The notes beneath the pieces were generated by a model. It had not been told where the DNA came from, made no database searches, and was given only the letters and a program-made list of their open reading frames with translations. From the NCBI GenBank assembly GCA_028707125.1, contig JAQTUX010000002.1, positions 62,001-126,000 of the forward strand: a stretch of DNA of 64,000 nt. The letters are read 5' to 3'. This document shows positions 54,226-63,545 of the stretch, piece after piece; the first letter of the stretch is position 1, and each line of letters opens with the position of its first letter. Source of the DNA: Candidatus Omnitrophota bacterium. GTDB taxonomy: Bacteria > Omnitrophota > Gorgyraeia > Gygaellales > JAQTUX01. A program made the position numbers and the translations under genes.

Positions 54226-56070
54226 TTACTCCATATTGGCTATTTTATCTGCCCCCCAACTCTGGGCATACCTGCTGTTGGCATATTGTATCGCCTCTTC
54301 CCTTCCCTCGCCGGCATCGAAGCTTTCCAACAGCCAGCGCATATAGACCCCCATTCTCTGCCCTCCCTTTCCATCGCAAAAGGGATCCAATCTATCCATA
54401 AAACTGGACCAATCACCCAGGCCGGGGTTGAGCCCTCTATCGGCTTTATATGCCTTTAACGACTCCATTAATAAGTCCAAGTTATTAAATATTATAGCAT
54501 TGTATCCCCATTCATAAAATTCGTGGCTTTTAAGATTTGTTATATCATAATGGATTCCCCTGCATCCGGCAATAACGGACTCCATAAGCGCCGAAGAAAT
54601 ACCGATACCTACGGCCATATCCGCGCCACGAGATGCCTCAGCCGGAAACCTCCCGGTTTCATCGGCTATCCTTATGCAGCGTCCGGTTTTGACAGCACTG
54701 CCCAATAAAGGCGCTATCGAAGTTAACCTGTCAATCGCCCGCGGCTTTTTCGGCTTGATTATCAATCCTACGGCTGGATCATCAATGACCCATTGTAAGA
54801 ATGCCCTGTAGAATTCTGCCATCCCCTTTTCTGAGAATTGATTATCCGGACCGGAGACGTTATCAAATAACGCGATTACAAAATTAGCCCCTCTGGACCT
54901 TGATATACCGGAGTAATGACCGGCCCGGGCAATTTGAAGAATATTATTTGGATAGCCGCTCACGACAAGTGTCCCGATTATTTCATGATTTGAGACTAAA
55001 TAACCCTTTGACCTCTGATTCCAGGTAAATAATATGTGCCGGGGACAACGGTCAGAGATCCATTTACGCTGGAACAACTCTGATCTCTGCTTGCCGACCA
55101 AAACGCCGTTTGTATCCTTAATAATATCAAACGCTATTGCCTGCGCAAAGCTTTCAGGACATACCTCTTCGGGAATATAGTTTATCTTGATGTTAAACTC
55201 TTCGTAAAAACAGCGCCAGTAGTGGACGGCCCACAATAACTTATTGGCCTGTGCGGTCAGCCATTTTTCCGCATTACTTTGGCCGGACTTATTTCTTATA
55301 AACAGTCCGCTCTCCGGTTTCGGAGGATGCCAGCAAACAGAACGCCCTTCAGCCACATTCCTCTCTATAGCCACCCACCTAAAGCCCTTATTCCGTATCT
55401 CCTGAACTATATCTCTGCTTATTAACTTTCCGCGGCGAAAACGAACAGAGGTAGCATGGCGAGAGTCCAGATATATCATAATCCTCTCCGGACTGATCCC
55501 GCTTTCGTAATACCAGTTCAGGTCGGTTCTTCTCTCCGCATCAATCCCTTCGGTATAGTGGCAGGCGATCATGGCATTATCGCTGCGCCCTATTGGCGCA
55601 GGGGTCCTGCGAATACACCTTAATGACTCTAAGATTGATTTTATGCGCTGCCTGCAGCGTATATTTACCTGTCTAAATGTCAAACCCGGGAACATTAACG
55701 CAAACCGCAAAGGATGCAATAATTCTATCGGGGCATCCTTGAATTCCCATACCTGCTTCAGCAAAGAGGAACAACCTTCTTCGGGCACGAAGACAATGGA
55801 ATCATTTACACTTATCGGCCTTCCATTACGTTTATACCATTCAATCAGACACGCCTGCCTTATAAATGGATATATCTCCGTTCTCAAGCAGGACCTGAAA
55901 TAACCTATCAAGTAGTCGCTTGGAAACCTCTCCTGCAGCTGCTTATAAACAGAGGAAGCCGTAAGCAGGCCTGTAATCTCCTCAACATATTCAAACGTCT
56001 TTCCCATTGTCTCATATTTTAAGACAGCGCCATTGCCGTCTCTCATTTCGCCTAATTCATACTTTAACAT
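54226..56070 (-). CDS. large surface carbohydrate protein of unknown function
   Basis: A 614-residue soluble protein. The N-terminal half has many Trp/Arg residues and no motif I recognise. The C-terminal half shows SGYPNNILQIAR, NFVIALFDNVSG, LIIKPKKPR (KPH-like) and ADMAVGIGISSALMESVIAGCRGIHYD, which looks like the donor-binding half of a GT-B transferase of capsule type. Similar layout to the proteins at 35 kb and 41 kb. The gene starts 26 bases after the end of the second GT2-cytidylyltransferase fusion. Assignment as a glycosyltransferase is inference. Confidence 0.62.
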   Translation of the reverse strand: MLKYELGEMRDGNGAVLKYETMGKTFEYVEEITGLLTASSVYKQLQERFPSDYLIGYFRSCLRTEIYPFIRQACLIEWYKRNGRPISVNDSIVFVPEEGCSSLLKQVWEFKDAPIELLHPLRFALMFPGLTFRQVNIRCRQRIKSILESLRCIRRTPAPIGRSDNAMIACHYTEGIDAERRTDLNWYYESGISPERIMIYLDSRHATSVRFRRGKLISRDIVQEIRNKGFRWVAIERNVAEGRSVCWHPPKPESGLFIRNKSGQSNAEKWLTAQANKLLWAVHYWRCFYEEFNIKINYIPEEVCPESFAQAIAFDIIKDTNGVLVGKQRSELFQRKWISDRCPRHILFTWNQRSKGYLVSNHEIIGTLVVSGYPNNILQIARAGHYSGISRSRGANFVIALFDNVSGPDNQFSEKGMAEFYRAFLQWVIDDPAVGLIIKPKKPRAIDRLTSIAPLLGSAVKTGRCIRIADETGRFPAEASRGADMAVGIGISSALMESVIAGCRGIHYDITNLKSHEFYEWGYNAIIFNNLDLLMESLKAYKADRGLNPGLGDWSSFMDRLDPFCDGKGGQRMGVYMRWLLESFDAGEGREEAIQYANSRYAQSWGADKIANME

Positions 56071-56095
56071 AACCGCCGCTTCCCTCTTGCAATAA

Positions 56096-57466
56096 TTATA
56101 CCTGCCTCAAACTGCGCCTTGCCAACATCCCGGCAATTTCATAGTCCCTCTTAGCGCGGATAAAAAATGCCTCTTCCCTGGGGACAATAAAGTAAGATAT
56201 CTTCCCGCCTGATAGATTCCCGGTTTCTAAATTGTTGTTTTTTATCGCTGTGGCCGTAAATGTCCTGGCGTAAACCACGTCAAACTCTGACTTCATTTTC
56301 TCCTTAGGGCCTATTGGCGTCAAGCCGTGGATGGCCCTCATATACAGGTCGTCCTCTACCTCCCGCACGCCAAAAACGGAATCGGTATTGTTCAGAACAA
56401 GCGTGTAGATAGCCTCTTCCAGCGTAGCCCTTGAAGTAAAAGGGGTCTGAATATACGAAAGAATGCTTATACCGGTATAACCGATCTTTAGCGATTTGAC
56501 AATCCGCTCTAAGGTATATGAAATTGAACGCGATGATATTGTGCTTTCCTTGCTGCGCTCCACAAAACAGAGACGCCGGTCCCCATATCTTGAAATCTCC
56601 CTGTGGACAACTTTATTATCCGATGTAACAACGATCTTATCAAAAATATCTGAAGACAGGCAGGTCTCCATGGCAATACCCAGAAGCGTCTTGCCGTTAA
56701 GCTTCTTATTCCAGAGATCAGGATAAATATCGTAATTTCTACGGCAGGGTATGACCGCGATTATCGGCCTGAATTTATCCAGATTGACGGCACAGGCGTC
56801 CTTCTTGATTATCCTTCTGGCGCTCAGTATCCGGACATGGTCCTGAGTAAGGTTTTTCCCGTGCCTTCTGTAATAAAATAACGGGAGATTAATGCCGGCG
56901 CATTTATATTCACGCAAGATCCTCATCCATAGGTCAAACCCGTCCTGTGCGTCTAAATCCTCTCTATAACCACCTAACTTTCTCAGCGCGCTTCTCCTGA
57001 TCATAGTACATGCCCCGTTCGGCGGGGCATCCAGGGAATGAGCGGAATGGTGGATGGACTGTTTTCCCTCATATCTGATAATCTCTCCATATTCGTCAAC
57101 TAAGAAATAACCCGGGGAAACAAGGGCGACATCTGGAAATAGATCCAGGTAATTACCCATAACCAATAAGATGTTCTCATCCAACACATCATCGGCATCC
57201 AGGCGCATGATATATTCGCCCCTTGACTGCTTCAGTGCAAAATTCGCAACCTGCGCAAGCCTCGTATCCTTAGAGTGAAAAACCCTGATTCGTTTATCGC
57301 CCTTATATAGATCCATAATATCTTTTGTATTGTCTGAGGAATTAACATCTATCAGGATCAATTCCCAGTTATCCACAGTTTGACGCAAAACGCTTTCTAT
57401 CGCCTCCTGCAGATACCTGCCATAATTATGTGACGGGATATAAACGCTTATTTTTGTTTTATTCAT
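56096..57466 (-). CDS. GT2 glycosyltransferase fused to cytidylyltransferase-like domain (2 of 2)
   Basis: Residues 1-230 are GT2: ISVYIPSHNYGRYLQEAIES, ELILIDVNSSD, YIMRLDADDVLDE and GFDLWMRI. Residues 232-456 resemble SpsF/NeuA cytidylyltransferases: IIAVIPCRRNYD, IVVTSDN, SYIQTPFTSRATLEEA and AKRDYEIAG at the end. As in the fusion at 43 kb, the nucleotide loop is changed (no RGGSKR), so the enzyme may be a pseudo-synthetase or use a different nucleotide. It lies next to a NeuB-like gene with a 2-base gap. Confidence 0.8.
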   Translation of the reverse strand: MNKTKISVYIPSHNYGRYLQEAIESVLRQTVDNWELILIDVNSSDNTKDIMDLYKGDKRIRVFHSKDTRLAQVANFALKQSRGEYIMRLDADDVLDENILLVMGNYLDLFPDVALVSPGYFLVDEYGEIIRYEGKQSIHHSAHSLDAPPNGACTMIRRSALRKLGGYREDLDAQDGFDLWMRILREYKCAGINLPLFYYRRHGKNLTQDHVRILSARRIIKKDACAVNLDKFRPIIAVIPCRRNYDIYPDLWNKKLNGKTLLGIAMETCLSSDIFDKIVVTSDNKVVHREISRYGDRRLCFVERSKESTISSRSISYTLERIVKSLKIGYTGISILSYIQTPFTSRATLEEAIYTLVLNNTDSVFGVREVEDDLYMRAIHGLTPIGPKEKMKSEFDVVYARTFTATAIKNNNLETGNLSGGKISYFIVPREEAFFIRAKRDYEIAGMLARRSLRQV

Positions 57467-57468
57467 GA

Positions 57469-58179
57469 TTAAAATAACTCCTCTAGGTCGTCCCTGAAAT
57501 AATTAAGCGTTCTAAGCTCATCCGGATCCATGCTGCAAGCGTGGTCCGGCCCAAACATGTCCCTATTCAGGGTAAAGTGTTTCTCGATAATCTTAGCCCC
57601 ACGGGATAAGGCAGCGATTGCGCACGACAGCCCTTTAGTATGGTCGCTCAACCCCGCGTATTTCATGAAATCCACGCTGCCGAGTTTAACCTCTGAGAAG
57701 GGGGCCGGATATTTAGGGATACAGTAAAGAAAATCTACCCCCGCCTCATTATCGATACGGGGGAAACCCTCACCCTTCCACATCCCCAAAGAAACCAAGA
57801 GGGGTTTTCCGGTACGACACAGGCAATCAAGCAAATCTTTATTATAAATAGAGCGCGAAGCCACCTTGTAACGCCTCACCCCGATGTCCTCCAGCCAGGC
57901 AACGCGTTCTGTATCAAATACGGAGGCAAAAAATTCAATACCCGCCTTTTTACATTCTCCGGAAAGCATGATTACCTGTTCCCGCGACAGCTCTGTTCTA
58001 CGGTTATAGTCAAACCAGGGGTTGTTTTCCACGGAAAACAGCTCTCGCGCATTATACAGTTGGAATTTAACGGCATCCGCACCGTTCTTTTTAGCGGAAC
58101 CGATCATATCGCAGGCAAGCCGCATATCGCCGTTATGATTCTGCCCTATCTCGGCAATAATTTCTGATTTCAATTGCAT
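57469..58179 (-). CDS. NeuB-like nonulosonate synthase barrel without SAF domain
   Basis: A 236-residue protein matching the TIM barrel of NeuB/SpsE, which condenses PEP with an N-acetylated hexosamine to form a nonulosonic acid. It shows EIGQNHNGD at residues 9-17, DAVKFQLY, SDHTKG and EKHFTLNRDMFGPDH. Typical NeuB is about 340-350 residues; this one stops where the SAF (antifreeze-like) domain, which completes the active site of the partner subunit, should begin. The next gene starts 2 bases later, so no hidden continuation. Absence of SAF suggests altered or lost activity, or a different condensation. Confidence 0.82.
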   Translation of the reverse strand: MQLKSEIIAEIGQNHNGDMRLACDMIGSAKKNGADAVKFQLYNARELFSVENNPWFDYNRRTELSREQVIMLSGECKKAGIEFFASVFDTERVAWLEDIGVRRYKVASRSIYNKDLLDCLCRTGKPLLVSLGMWKGEGFPRIDNEAGVDFLYCIPKYPAPFSEVKLGSVDFMKYAGLSDHTKGLSCAIAALSRGAKIIEKHFTLNRDMFGPDHACSMDPDELRTLNYFRDDLEELF

Positions 58180-60023
58180 AGTTCCAACCAGTGGTTTAAC
58201 ATTATATACGTAAAAATTGTGTGGCCGTTTAGCCGGACATCATCAAGCATCATTTCTCTCGCCTTAACCAGGCTGCCTTCATGAATTATCCCCTGTTTAT
58301 ATAGTGCTGAATCGCGGGAGAAGGCCTCTTCAATCATAAAGGACCATTTATCTTTAAGCCAATGATCTATTGGAACGTTAAAGCCGTGCTTTGGACGGGA
58401 TATGATCTCATCCGGTAGAATATCTTCAAACGATTTTCGCAGAGCCCACTTTAAGACGCCCCCCCTTATCAAATGGTGATACTGTAATTTCTCAGCGTGA
58501 GAAAGCACGCTTGGGGCCACAAACGGAGCGCGGCCTTCAACGGAATAAGCCATAGTCATACGGTCCACCTTACTCAACATTTCATTGGGGAGGTAAAATA
58601 TCCTGTCCTGCCTTATGTAATCAATGCCCTGCCATTCACTATGCGGGTTAAATTCATGGAAGAAACGCAGAGATGAACCTGCGCCGTCAAAAATATCCTG
58701 TGAAAACAACTGCCTCTTTTCACCTTCTGAGGCGTAATAATGCCAGGCCCATGCCCTCTCCTGCGGGCTATAAAATCTTAAAACGGCCATCCTTTCATCA
58801 AGGGACATTCCGAGATTCTGAAATGAAATACTTTGCCCGCCCGGGGCGTCCGGCCCCGCAATGCCGATACCTTCCGGTATGTGGCTGTACCAGGAATATC
58901 CGCCAAAATTTTCGTCTGCGCCGTCTCCGGACAACAAGACCTTAATCCCTGCATCCCTGGCAGCTTTCGCTATCGCCAACAGCCCCAGACCGGAAGAGAC
59001 GGAAAATGGCTGATCGGCGTATCTGCAGAAATCATCCAGTGACTTTAAGAACGTGTCGGCAGCCACCCTGATAGTACAATGACGGGTACCTAATTGCCTT
59101 GCGTAGGCCTCAGCATAAGATGATTCATCTGTGTGCCCGTGATAAGGATCGGCTAAATTTTCGAACCCTATGGTAAAAGTGGTCAGGCCGTCTAAATGGC
59201 GCGCCGCAAGCGCAACTACAATTGAGCTGTCCAGTCCTCCGCTCAAGAATGCCCCCACGGGAACATCCGAAAGCAAACGGCTGACTACGGCCTCCTCCAC
59301 CACCCTTCTTGTTTCAGAGATTATAGAATCATCATTACAAACTATGGCATTTCTATTAAACTTATTGCCATAGCGTCTTATTCTTATTCCGGAATCATCT
59401 GCGATAAGTATATGCCCTGGAGGCAGTGACTGGATCGAACTATAAATCGTCTGCGGCTCGGGAATCCAGAGAAAAGTAGGCAAGTCCCAAATCGCCTGGT
59501 AATTCAAATCCAGGTCCAGATCCGGGAATAATTTAACACTCCTGACCTGAGAGGAAAAGACGATCTCCCTGTCTGATATCTTTGAAAAATATAACGGCTT
59601 CTCTCCGGGTATGTCTCTTGCCAAAATCAATTTCTTCTCACGCTCCACCCAAAGCGCCGCAGCGAACATGCCGTCTAACCTCTCAAACAATCCGTCTCCA
59701 TATTCATCGTAGAGATGACAAATAACCTCGCCGTCTGAAGACGTACGGAATCTATATCCTTTCGCCTCAAGCTCCCTTCTTAATTCAGGTGAATTATAAA
59801 TCTCGCCATTATACAAAAGCACTACGGATTTATCGGCGTTAAAAAGCGGCTGGTTCCCTGTCTTCAGATCGTTTATCATGAGCCTTCTCATACCGGCATG
59901 ATAATCTCCCGATGCATAGAACCCTGCGGCATCGGGCCCTCTGTTATAGAGCGCCTTGATCATCGCCTCCAGCACCGAACGGTCAACTGGCCTGGTTACT
60001 TTATAACCCGCAATGCCACACAT
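58170..60023 (-). CDS. asnB: asparagine synthase (glutamine-hydrolysing) family protein
   Basis: A 617-residue AsnB-like enzyme. Cys2 in MCGIAGY starts the class II glutaminase (RGPDAAG near 29, LLYNGEIYN near 69, SDGEV near 97). The synthetase domain has FLSGGLDSSI near 252-261 (ATP loop). In glycan loci AsnB-type enzymes amidate carboxyl groups of sugar acids, e.g. uronates, more often than making free asparagine. The gene lies between a cytidylyltransferase gene and the NeuB-like gene (10-base overlap). Housekeeping Asn synthesis is the alternative. Confidence 0.87.
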   Translation of the reverse strand: MCGIAGYKVTRPVDRSVLEAMIKALYNRGPDAAGFYASGDYHAGMRRLMINDLKTGNQPLFNADKSVVLLYNGEIYNSPELRRELEAKGYRFRTSSDGEVICHLYDEYGDGLFERLDGMFAAALWVEREKKLILARDIPGEKPLYFSKISDREIVFSSQVRSVKLFPDLDLDLNYQAIWDLPTFLWIPEPQTIYSSIQSLPPGHILIADDSGIRIRRYGNKFNRNAIVCNDDSIISETRRVVEEAVVSRLLSDVPVGAFLSGGLDSSIVVALAARHLDGLTTFTIGFENLADPYHGHTDESSYAEAYARQLGTRHCTIRVAADTFLKSLDDFCRYADQPFSVSSGLGLLAIAKAARDAGIKVLLSGDGADENFGGYSWYSHIPEGIGIAGPDAPGGQSISFQNLGMSLDERMAVLRFYSPQERAWAWHYYASEGEKRQLFSQDIFDGAGSSLRFFHEFNPHSEWQGIDYIRQDRIFYLPNEMLSKVDRMTMAYSVEGRAPFVAPSVLSHAEKLQYHHLIRGGVLKWALRKSFEDILPDEIISRPKHGFNVPIDHWLKDKWSFMIEEAFSRDSALYKQGIIHEGSLVKAREMMLDDVRLNGHTIFTYIMLNHWLELCN

Positions 60024-60047
60024 ACACTCAGAATCCCCTATACGTCA

Positions 60048-60770
60048 CTACGCCCGCAGATACCTCGCTCTATTGCGCAATATATTCAAGACATCTCTAG
60101 AGGTAAAAGCAAACTTATCTTGTAATTCGCCGATAATTGAGCTGACCATCGGCAGGTCTTCCGGAAAATCTACTGTGAGCCGCGTCTGCCTGGCAGATTC
60201 CGGGTTTAACTCCGCGTCTATAAATCTGGTTAAGAATTCATCTTTGTTCTCAATAATGAATCTTGTAACATGCTCCAGATCCTCTTTAACATTGGTTGAT
60301 TTAGCCGCCTTCTTAAGCGCCCGCAGAGCAACTGCCTCTGAATAAAACCCGCTGGCGCAGGTCTCCCTGTCGGGTGAAATATAATCCAGCTTATCCTCAA
60401 TCAACGCATTCAACATTGACTCCATTAAAGAAATATCCACAAGAGGGGTATCGCCGCAGACCCGAGCGATATAATCCGCGCCTATTGAATCTGCTGCCAG
60501 GACATATCTCTCCAAGACGTTATCCAAACTGCCCCTCATCACAGGGATATTATTATCCCTGCAGTAAACATATAACTCGTTATCAGATTTATCATGCGAT
60601 GTGGCGACTAAAATATTTCCTATTGATGAGCTTTTGCATCTTCTATATATATATTCAATGAGCGGCATGCCGGCAAGGCGGGATATGGTCTTCTTAGGAA
60701 ACCTGCGGGATGACATCCTCGCCTGTATAATAATCGCACACCTGTTTATCTCATTACATCCGACAACCAT
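60048..60770 (-). CDS. SpsF-like cytidylyltransferase (NTP transferase)
   Basis: A protein of about 240 residues of the SpsF/KdsB-like nucleotidyltransferase group: AIIIQARMSSRRFPKKT near residue 11 (the RMSSxRxPxK loop), VATSHDKSDNEL, YIARVCGDTPLVD and TVDFPEDLPMV near the end. SpsF proteins accompany NeuB-like SpsE in spore-coat polysaccharide loci, and a NeuB-like gene lies two genes away. ATG 60770 is chosen; TTG 60776 overlaps the preceding stop. The nucleotide (CTP most likely) is not proven. Confidence 0.84.
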   Translation of the reverse strand: MVVGCNEINRCAIIIQARMSSRRFPKKTISRLAGMPLIEYIYRRCKSSSIGNILVATSHDKSDNELYVYCRDNNIPVMRGSLDNVLERYVLAADSIGADYIARVCGDTPLVDISLMESMLNALIEDKLDYISPDRETCASGFYSEAVALRALKKAAKSTNVKEDLEHVTRFIIENKDEFLTRFIDAELNPESARQTRLTVDFPEDLPMVSSIIGELQDKFAFTSRDVLNILRNRARYLRA

Positions 60771-60772
60771 AA

Positions 60773-62836
60773 TCAAACCGCAGTTATCAGGCCGCTTTCC
60801 GTCAATTTTTCTATGACCGAATACAATTCCCAGATTGGAATATTTGTTTTATTGCTGATATCTATAATATCATTTACTCCATCAGCATAGGCAATAAAAT
60901 CCATCATCTTTTTTACCTTATCTGCGGAATATTTCTTGCTGATCGTCGGATACAACCCTCTTCTTCCCAGTTGCGGCTCCCCCAGGCAATTTATTTTATA
61001 TCTGCGGTTCTCTTCAATAAGCTTAAGGCACTCCCTTAATACTTCATAAGAGCCGGATAAACCTTCCGCGGTAACAAAATCAAGATTATCCAGCGAAGTA
61101 TGATATCCAGGATATACGCCGTATTTACTTCTAAGCAGACAACAAACCGGAAGATCAACACCGGGAGCATTATACTGACGCTCATCACTGCCCCTGTCGA
61201 GGAAAGAATATCTTATGAAATCAGGGTGTTTAAATGACAGAATGTTTAACGCCACCCTGTCGGCATAGGTATCGCCCTTACGCGTAGGGACATAAGAATA
61301 TCTTCCGTTATCACCAACGCATGATATATTAAATCCGGCGATCACATTCTTTTGCATCACCTCCAGGTTCCTGCTCAAATAAACGATAGAGCCTATTGTC
61401 TCGGGAATGAATATGATGCGATAGGTGTATCGTCTGGGCCTGCTCATGATCCACCTGGCTAAATATGCAGCTACTACGACGCCGGACAATCCGTCGTTCG
61501 CCAGAGAGGGATGGCATATATACGCAGAAATGAAGACCTCTTTTGCCGATTCTCCCGGTATGATAAGTTCGCCGTAAGTCAAAGATCCTTCCTTCAGTTC
61601 GCTGTCAATAAAAATCCGGTATATGCCATCTTTAAGATTCCTCCTCACGTCTTCGGAAACACAGAAACCCCATCTTTCTTTATAATATGAAGTCACGTAC
61701 GGTATGGCCTCGGGGCGGTCTGGGAAAGAAAACAGGTGACCCTGTAGTTCCGGAAGGGTCAGCATTTTATCGACGGCTACGGAATATCCCATTATATGAA
61801 GATTATTCTTCTTAAAATCAATCACCCTGACATCGTTCTCATCCATAACATACGCGTCTTTTATGTTCCATTCTTTAGGCACTACCCAATCAAATGCCCC
61901 TGTCCCGGTCGGAACCTCATAAGTCCTTAAGGGGATATATTCCTGAAGAATCCTCAGGCTTTCCCTTACCCCGTTTCCCGTTATGCTTCTGCACAGGGGG
62001 AAAAGTCGTTTTAGCATAGAATACATCTCCTTACCGTAATCTTTCAATAATACTCTGATATTCTCTTTAAACCCGCCGCTTATTGCCCGATAGGCATCCT
62101 TTGCCCCAACAACTCTGATTTGCGAATAACCAAGCCGTACCTTCTCTAATACGCCGTTACATTCCAGAAAATCAGATATTTTTTCCAAGTCGTAATGCAC
62201 GTCTGAATCCTGAAATCTCACATTATAATCAAAGGCGCATTCCTTGCTTTCCCCATTAATCAACATACGTCCTTTAAATCTTTTTATGTAGCGGTAAGGC
62301 ACATTATGCGCCTGTTCCACGAAGTGCATGTAGGTAATGTCAAAGGTGCCGCCGATGAACAGTATCTTAAAATCATCAAGATAGATTTTATGGAATATGG
62401 ACCCTTCCCCAAAACAATCACACCCTATATCTTTATAGAGGTCTTTGTCCTGCCCCCATATCGCCACAGAAAATATCGGTTCGGCCGTCCTTGTTACCCC
62501 ATCCATCCTTCTGAAACGCTCCGTAAGAATACCGACGGATGACGGCGTATTATCCGGATCGTAATCCTGTCCACGGCAAAAAGAATATGAGAAGACAGGC
62601 ATTATTATCGTACCCTTATCGCCGACTACATCCTTCAAGGCATCAATAAAAGTGCCGGTATACGCCTCTTTCGTAATCTGCGGGTTTATCTTGCCGAACG
62701 TCTTCAGGTCTGAATGCACGAATACTCTGTCGCCTTTTTTGAGCCCGGCGCTTTTGAAAGAGCCGATTACATCTTCATAATGGTATTTCTTTCCTTCGTG
62801 CTCAAATAGATAATCGGGGATTCTCGTATCAGACAT
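60773..62836 (-). CDS. AAC(3)-like N-acyltransferase fused to DUF4910 peptidase-like protein
   Basis: Residues 1-260 are AAC(3)-family (FrbF/YokD-like) acyltransferase: VHSDLKTFG near 40, TIIMPVFSYSF near 76, and HFVEQAHNVPYRY (171-183) with the conserved catalytic region. Residues 268-687 are a DUF4910 (peptidase M28-like) unit with a C-terminal winged helix: CHPSLANDGLSG (441-452, His442 and Asp448), FIPETIGS (Glu479) and YHTSLDN (His579), plus a wHTH at 640-687. Both domain families occur as separate genes in glycan loci. A single 687-residue frame joins them. It could acylate an amino sugar and then act on an amide. Antibiotic resistance is unlikely in this context. Confidence 0.83.
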   Translation of the reverse strand: MSDTRIPDYLFEHEGKKYHYEDVIGSFKSAGLKKGDRVFVHSDLKTFGKINPQITKEAYTGTFIDALKDVVGDKGTIIMPVFSYSFCRGQDYDPDNTPSSVGILTERFRRMDGVTRTAEPIFSVAIWGQDKDLYKDIGCDCFGEGSIFHKIYLDDFKILFIGGTFDITYMHFVEQAHNVPYRYIKRFKGRMLINGESKECAFDYNVRFQDSDVHYDLEKISDFLECNGVLEKVRLGYSQIRVVGAKDAYRAISGGFKENIRVLLKDYGKEMYSMLKRLFPLCRSITGNGVRESLRILQEYIPLRTYEVPTGTGAFDWVVPKEWNIKDAYVMDENDVRVIDFKKNNLHIMGYSVAVDKMLTLPELQGHLFSFPDRPEAIPYVTSYYKERWGFCVSEDVRRNLKDGIYRIFIDSELKEGSLTYGELIIPGESAKEVFISAYICHPSLANDGLSGVVVAAYLARWIMSRPRRYTYRIIFIPETIGSIVYLSRNLEVMQKNVIAGFNISCVGDNGRYSYVPTRKGDTYADRVALNILSFKHPDFIRYSFLDRGSDERQYNAPGVDLPVCCLLRSKYGVYPGYHTSLDNLDFVTAEGLSGSYEVLRECLKLIEENRRYKINCLGEPQLGRRGLYPTISKKYSADKVKKMMDFIAYADGVNDIIDISNKTNIPIWELYSVIEKLTESGLITAV

Positions 62837-63545
62837 ATTTCAGGACATCCTCTCTATTATTAATAACCACGTCCTGCTGTGTAAACAGGACAGGTTGCTG
62901 AATCATCCTTTTAATAAGCCTGGCTAGGTCTTCCGGCTGAATAAAGGTCTTACCCGGAAGTTTCGCCCTCTCAATATCCAGTAACTTATTAGGAAATACG
63001 GAGATAAGGTCCGTTTCCACAAAAGACGGCGACAGCGTTATTATCCTTACATCATCCCCTCTTAATTCAGCCCGTACACATTTTATGAATCCCTTAAGCG
63101 CATATTTAGACGTAATGTACGCGGACATCCTGGCAGGCGGGACACCTTCAGCGGCTGTTGACAGCATGGTTACAATGAGGCCTCTGTTCTGCTTAATATA
63201 AGGCAGGGCATGTTTTATTATATTAATTCCCCCTAAGGCATCAACCTTAAGCGCATCCAGGTAATCGTTATAACCAAGTTTATCAAAAGGCAACAGTTTT
63301 AGCCCGGATGTCACGGCATTAACCACGCAATCCACCCTTCCTTCCGAATCAATTACCGTCCGTATAAAGGACTCTACGCTTGCCTCCTTTGATACATCGC
63401 AATTTTCAAACCTGACGTTGTCCAACTCTGTTTTATCCTCATAAAAAGTAGCATATACCGTCATATCTGCCGACAGCAGTTTGCATATCGCACTACCGAT
63501 CCCTCCGGAACCGCCAAAAACAGCCACAATCCTCTTATCCGTCAT
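62829..63545 (-). CDS. SDR oxidoreductase
   Basis: A classical SDR of 238 residues with FGGSGGIGSAI (NAD(P) motif), VNAVTSG, VTMLSTAAEG (Ser region), YITSK as Tyr-x-x-x-Lys and SPSFVETDL. It is of the 3-oxoacyl-reductase kind and, with the upstream MaoC-type dehydratase (11-base overlap), could form a short acyl or keto-acid conversion. Start ATG 63545 has no strong Shine-Dalgarno, fitting coupled translation. The exact substrate is unknown. Confidence 0.86.
   Translation of the reverse strand: MTDKRIVAVFGGSGGIGSAICKLLSADMTVYATFYEDKTELDNVRFENCDVSKEASVESFIRTVIDSEGRVDCVVNAVTSGLKLLPFDKLGYNDYLDALKVDALGGINIIKHALPYIKQNRGLIVTMLSTAAEGVPPARMSAYITSKYALKGFIKCVRAELRGDDVRIITLSPSFVETDLISVFPNKLLDIERAKLPGKTFIQPEDLARLIKRMIQQPVLFTQQDVVINNREDVLKYV

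Noticed and set aside
60773-62836. aminoglycoside resistance gene
   Set aside because: The AAC(3) family also contains sugar N-acyltransferases; fusion to DUF4910 and the glycan context favour biosynthesis.
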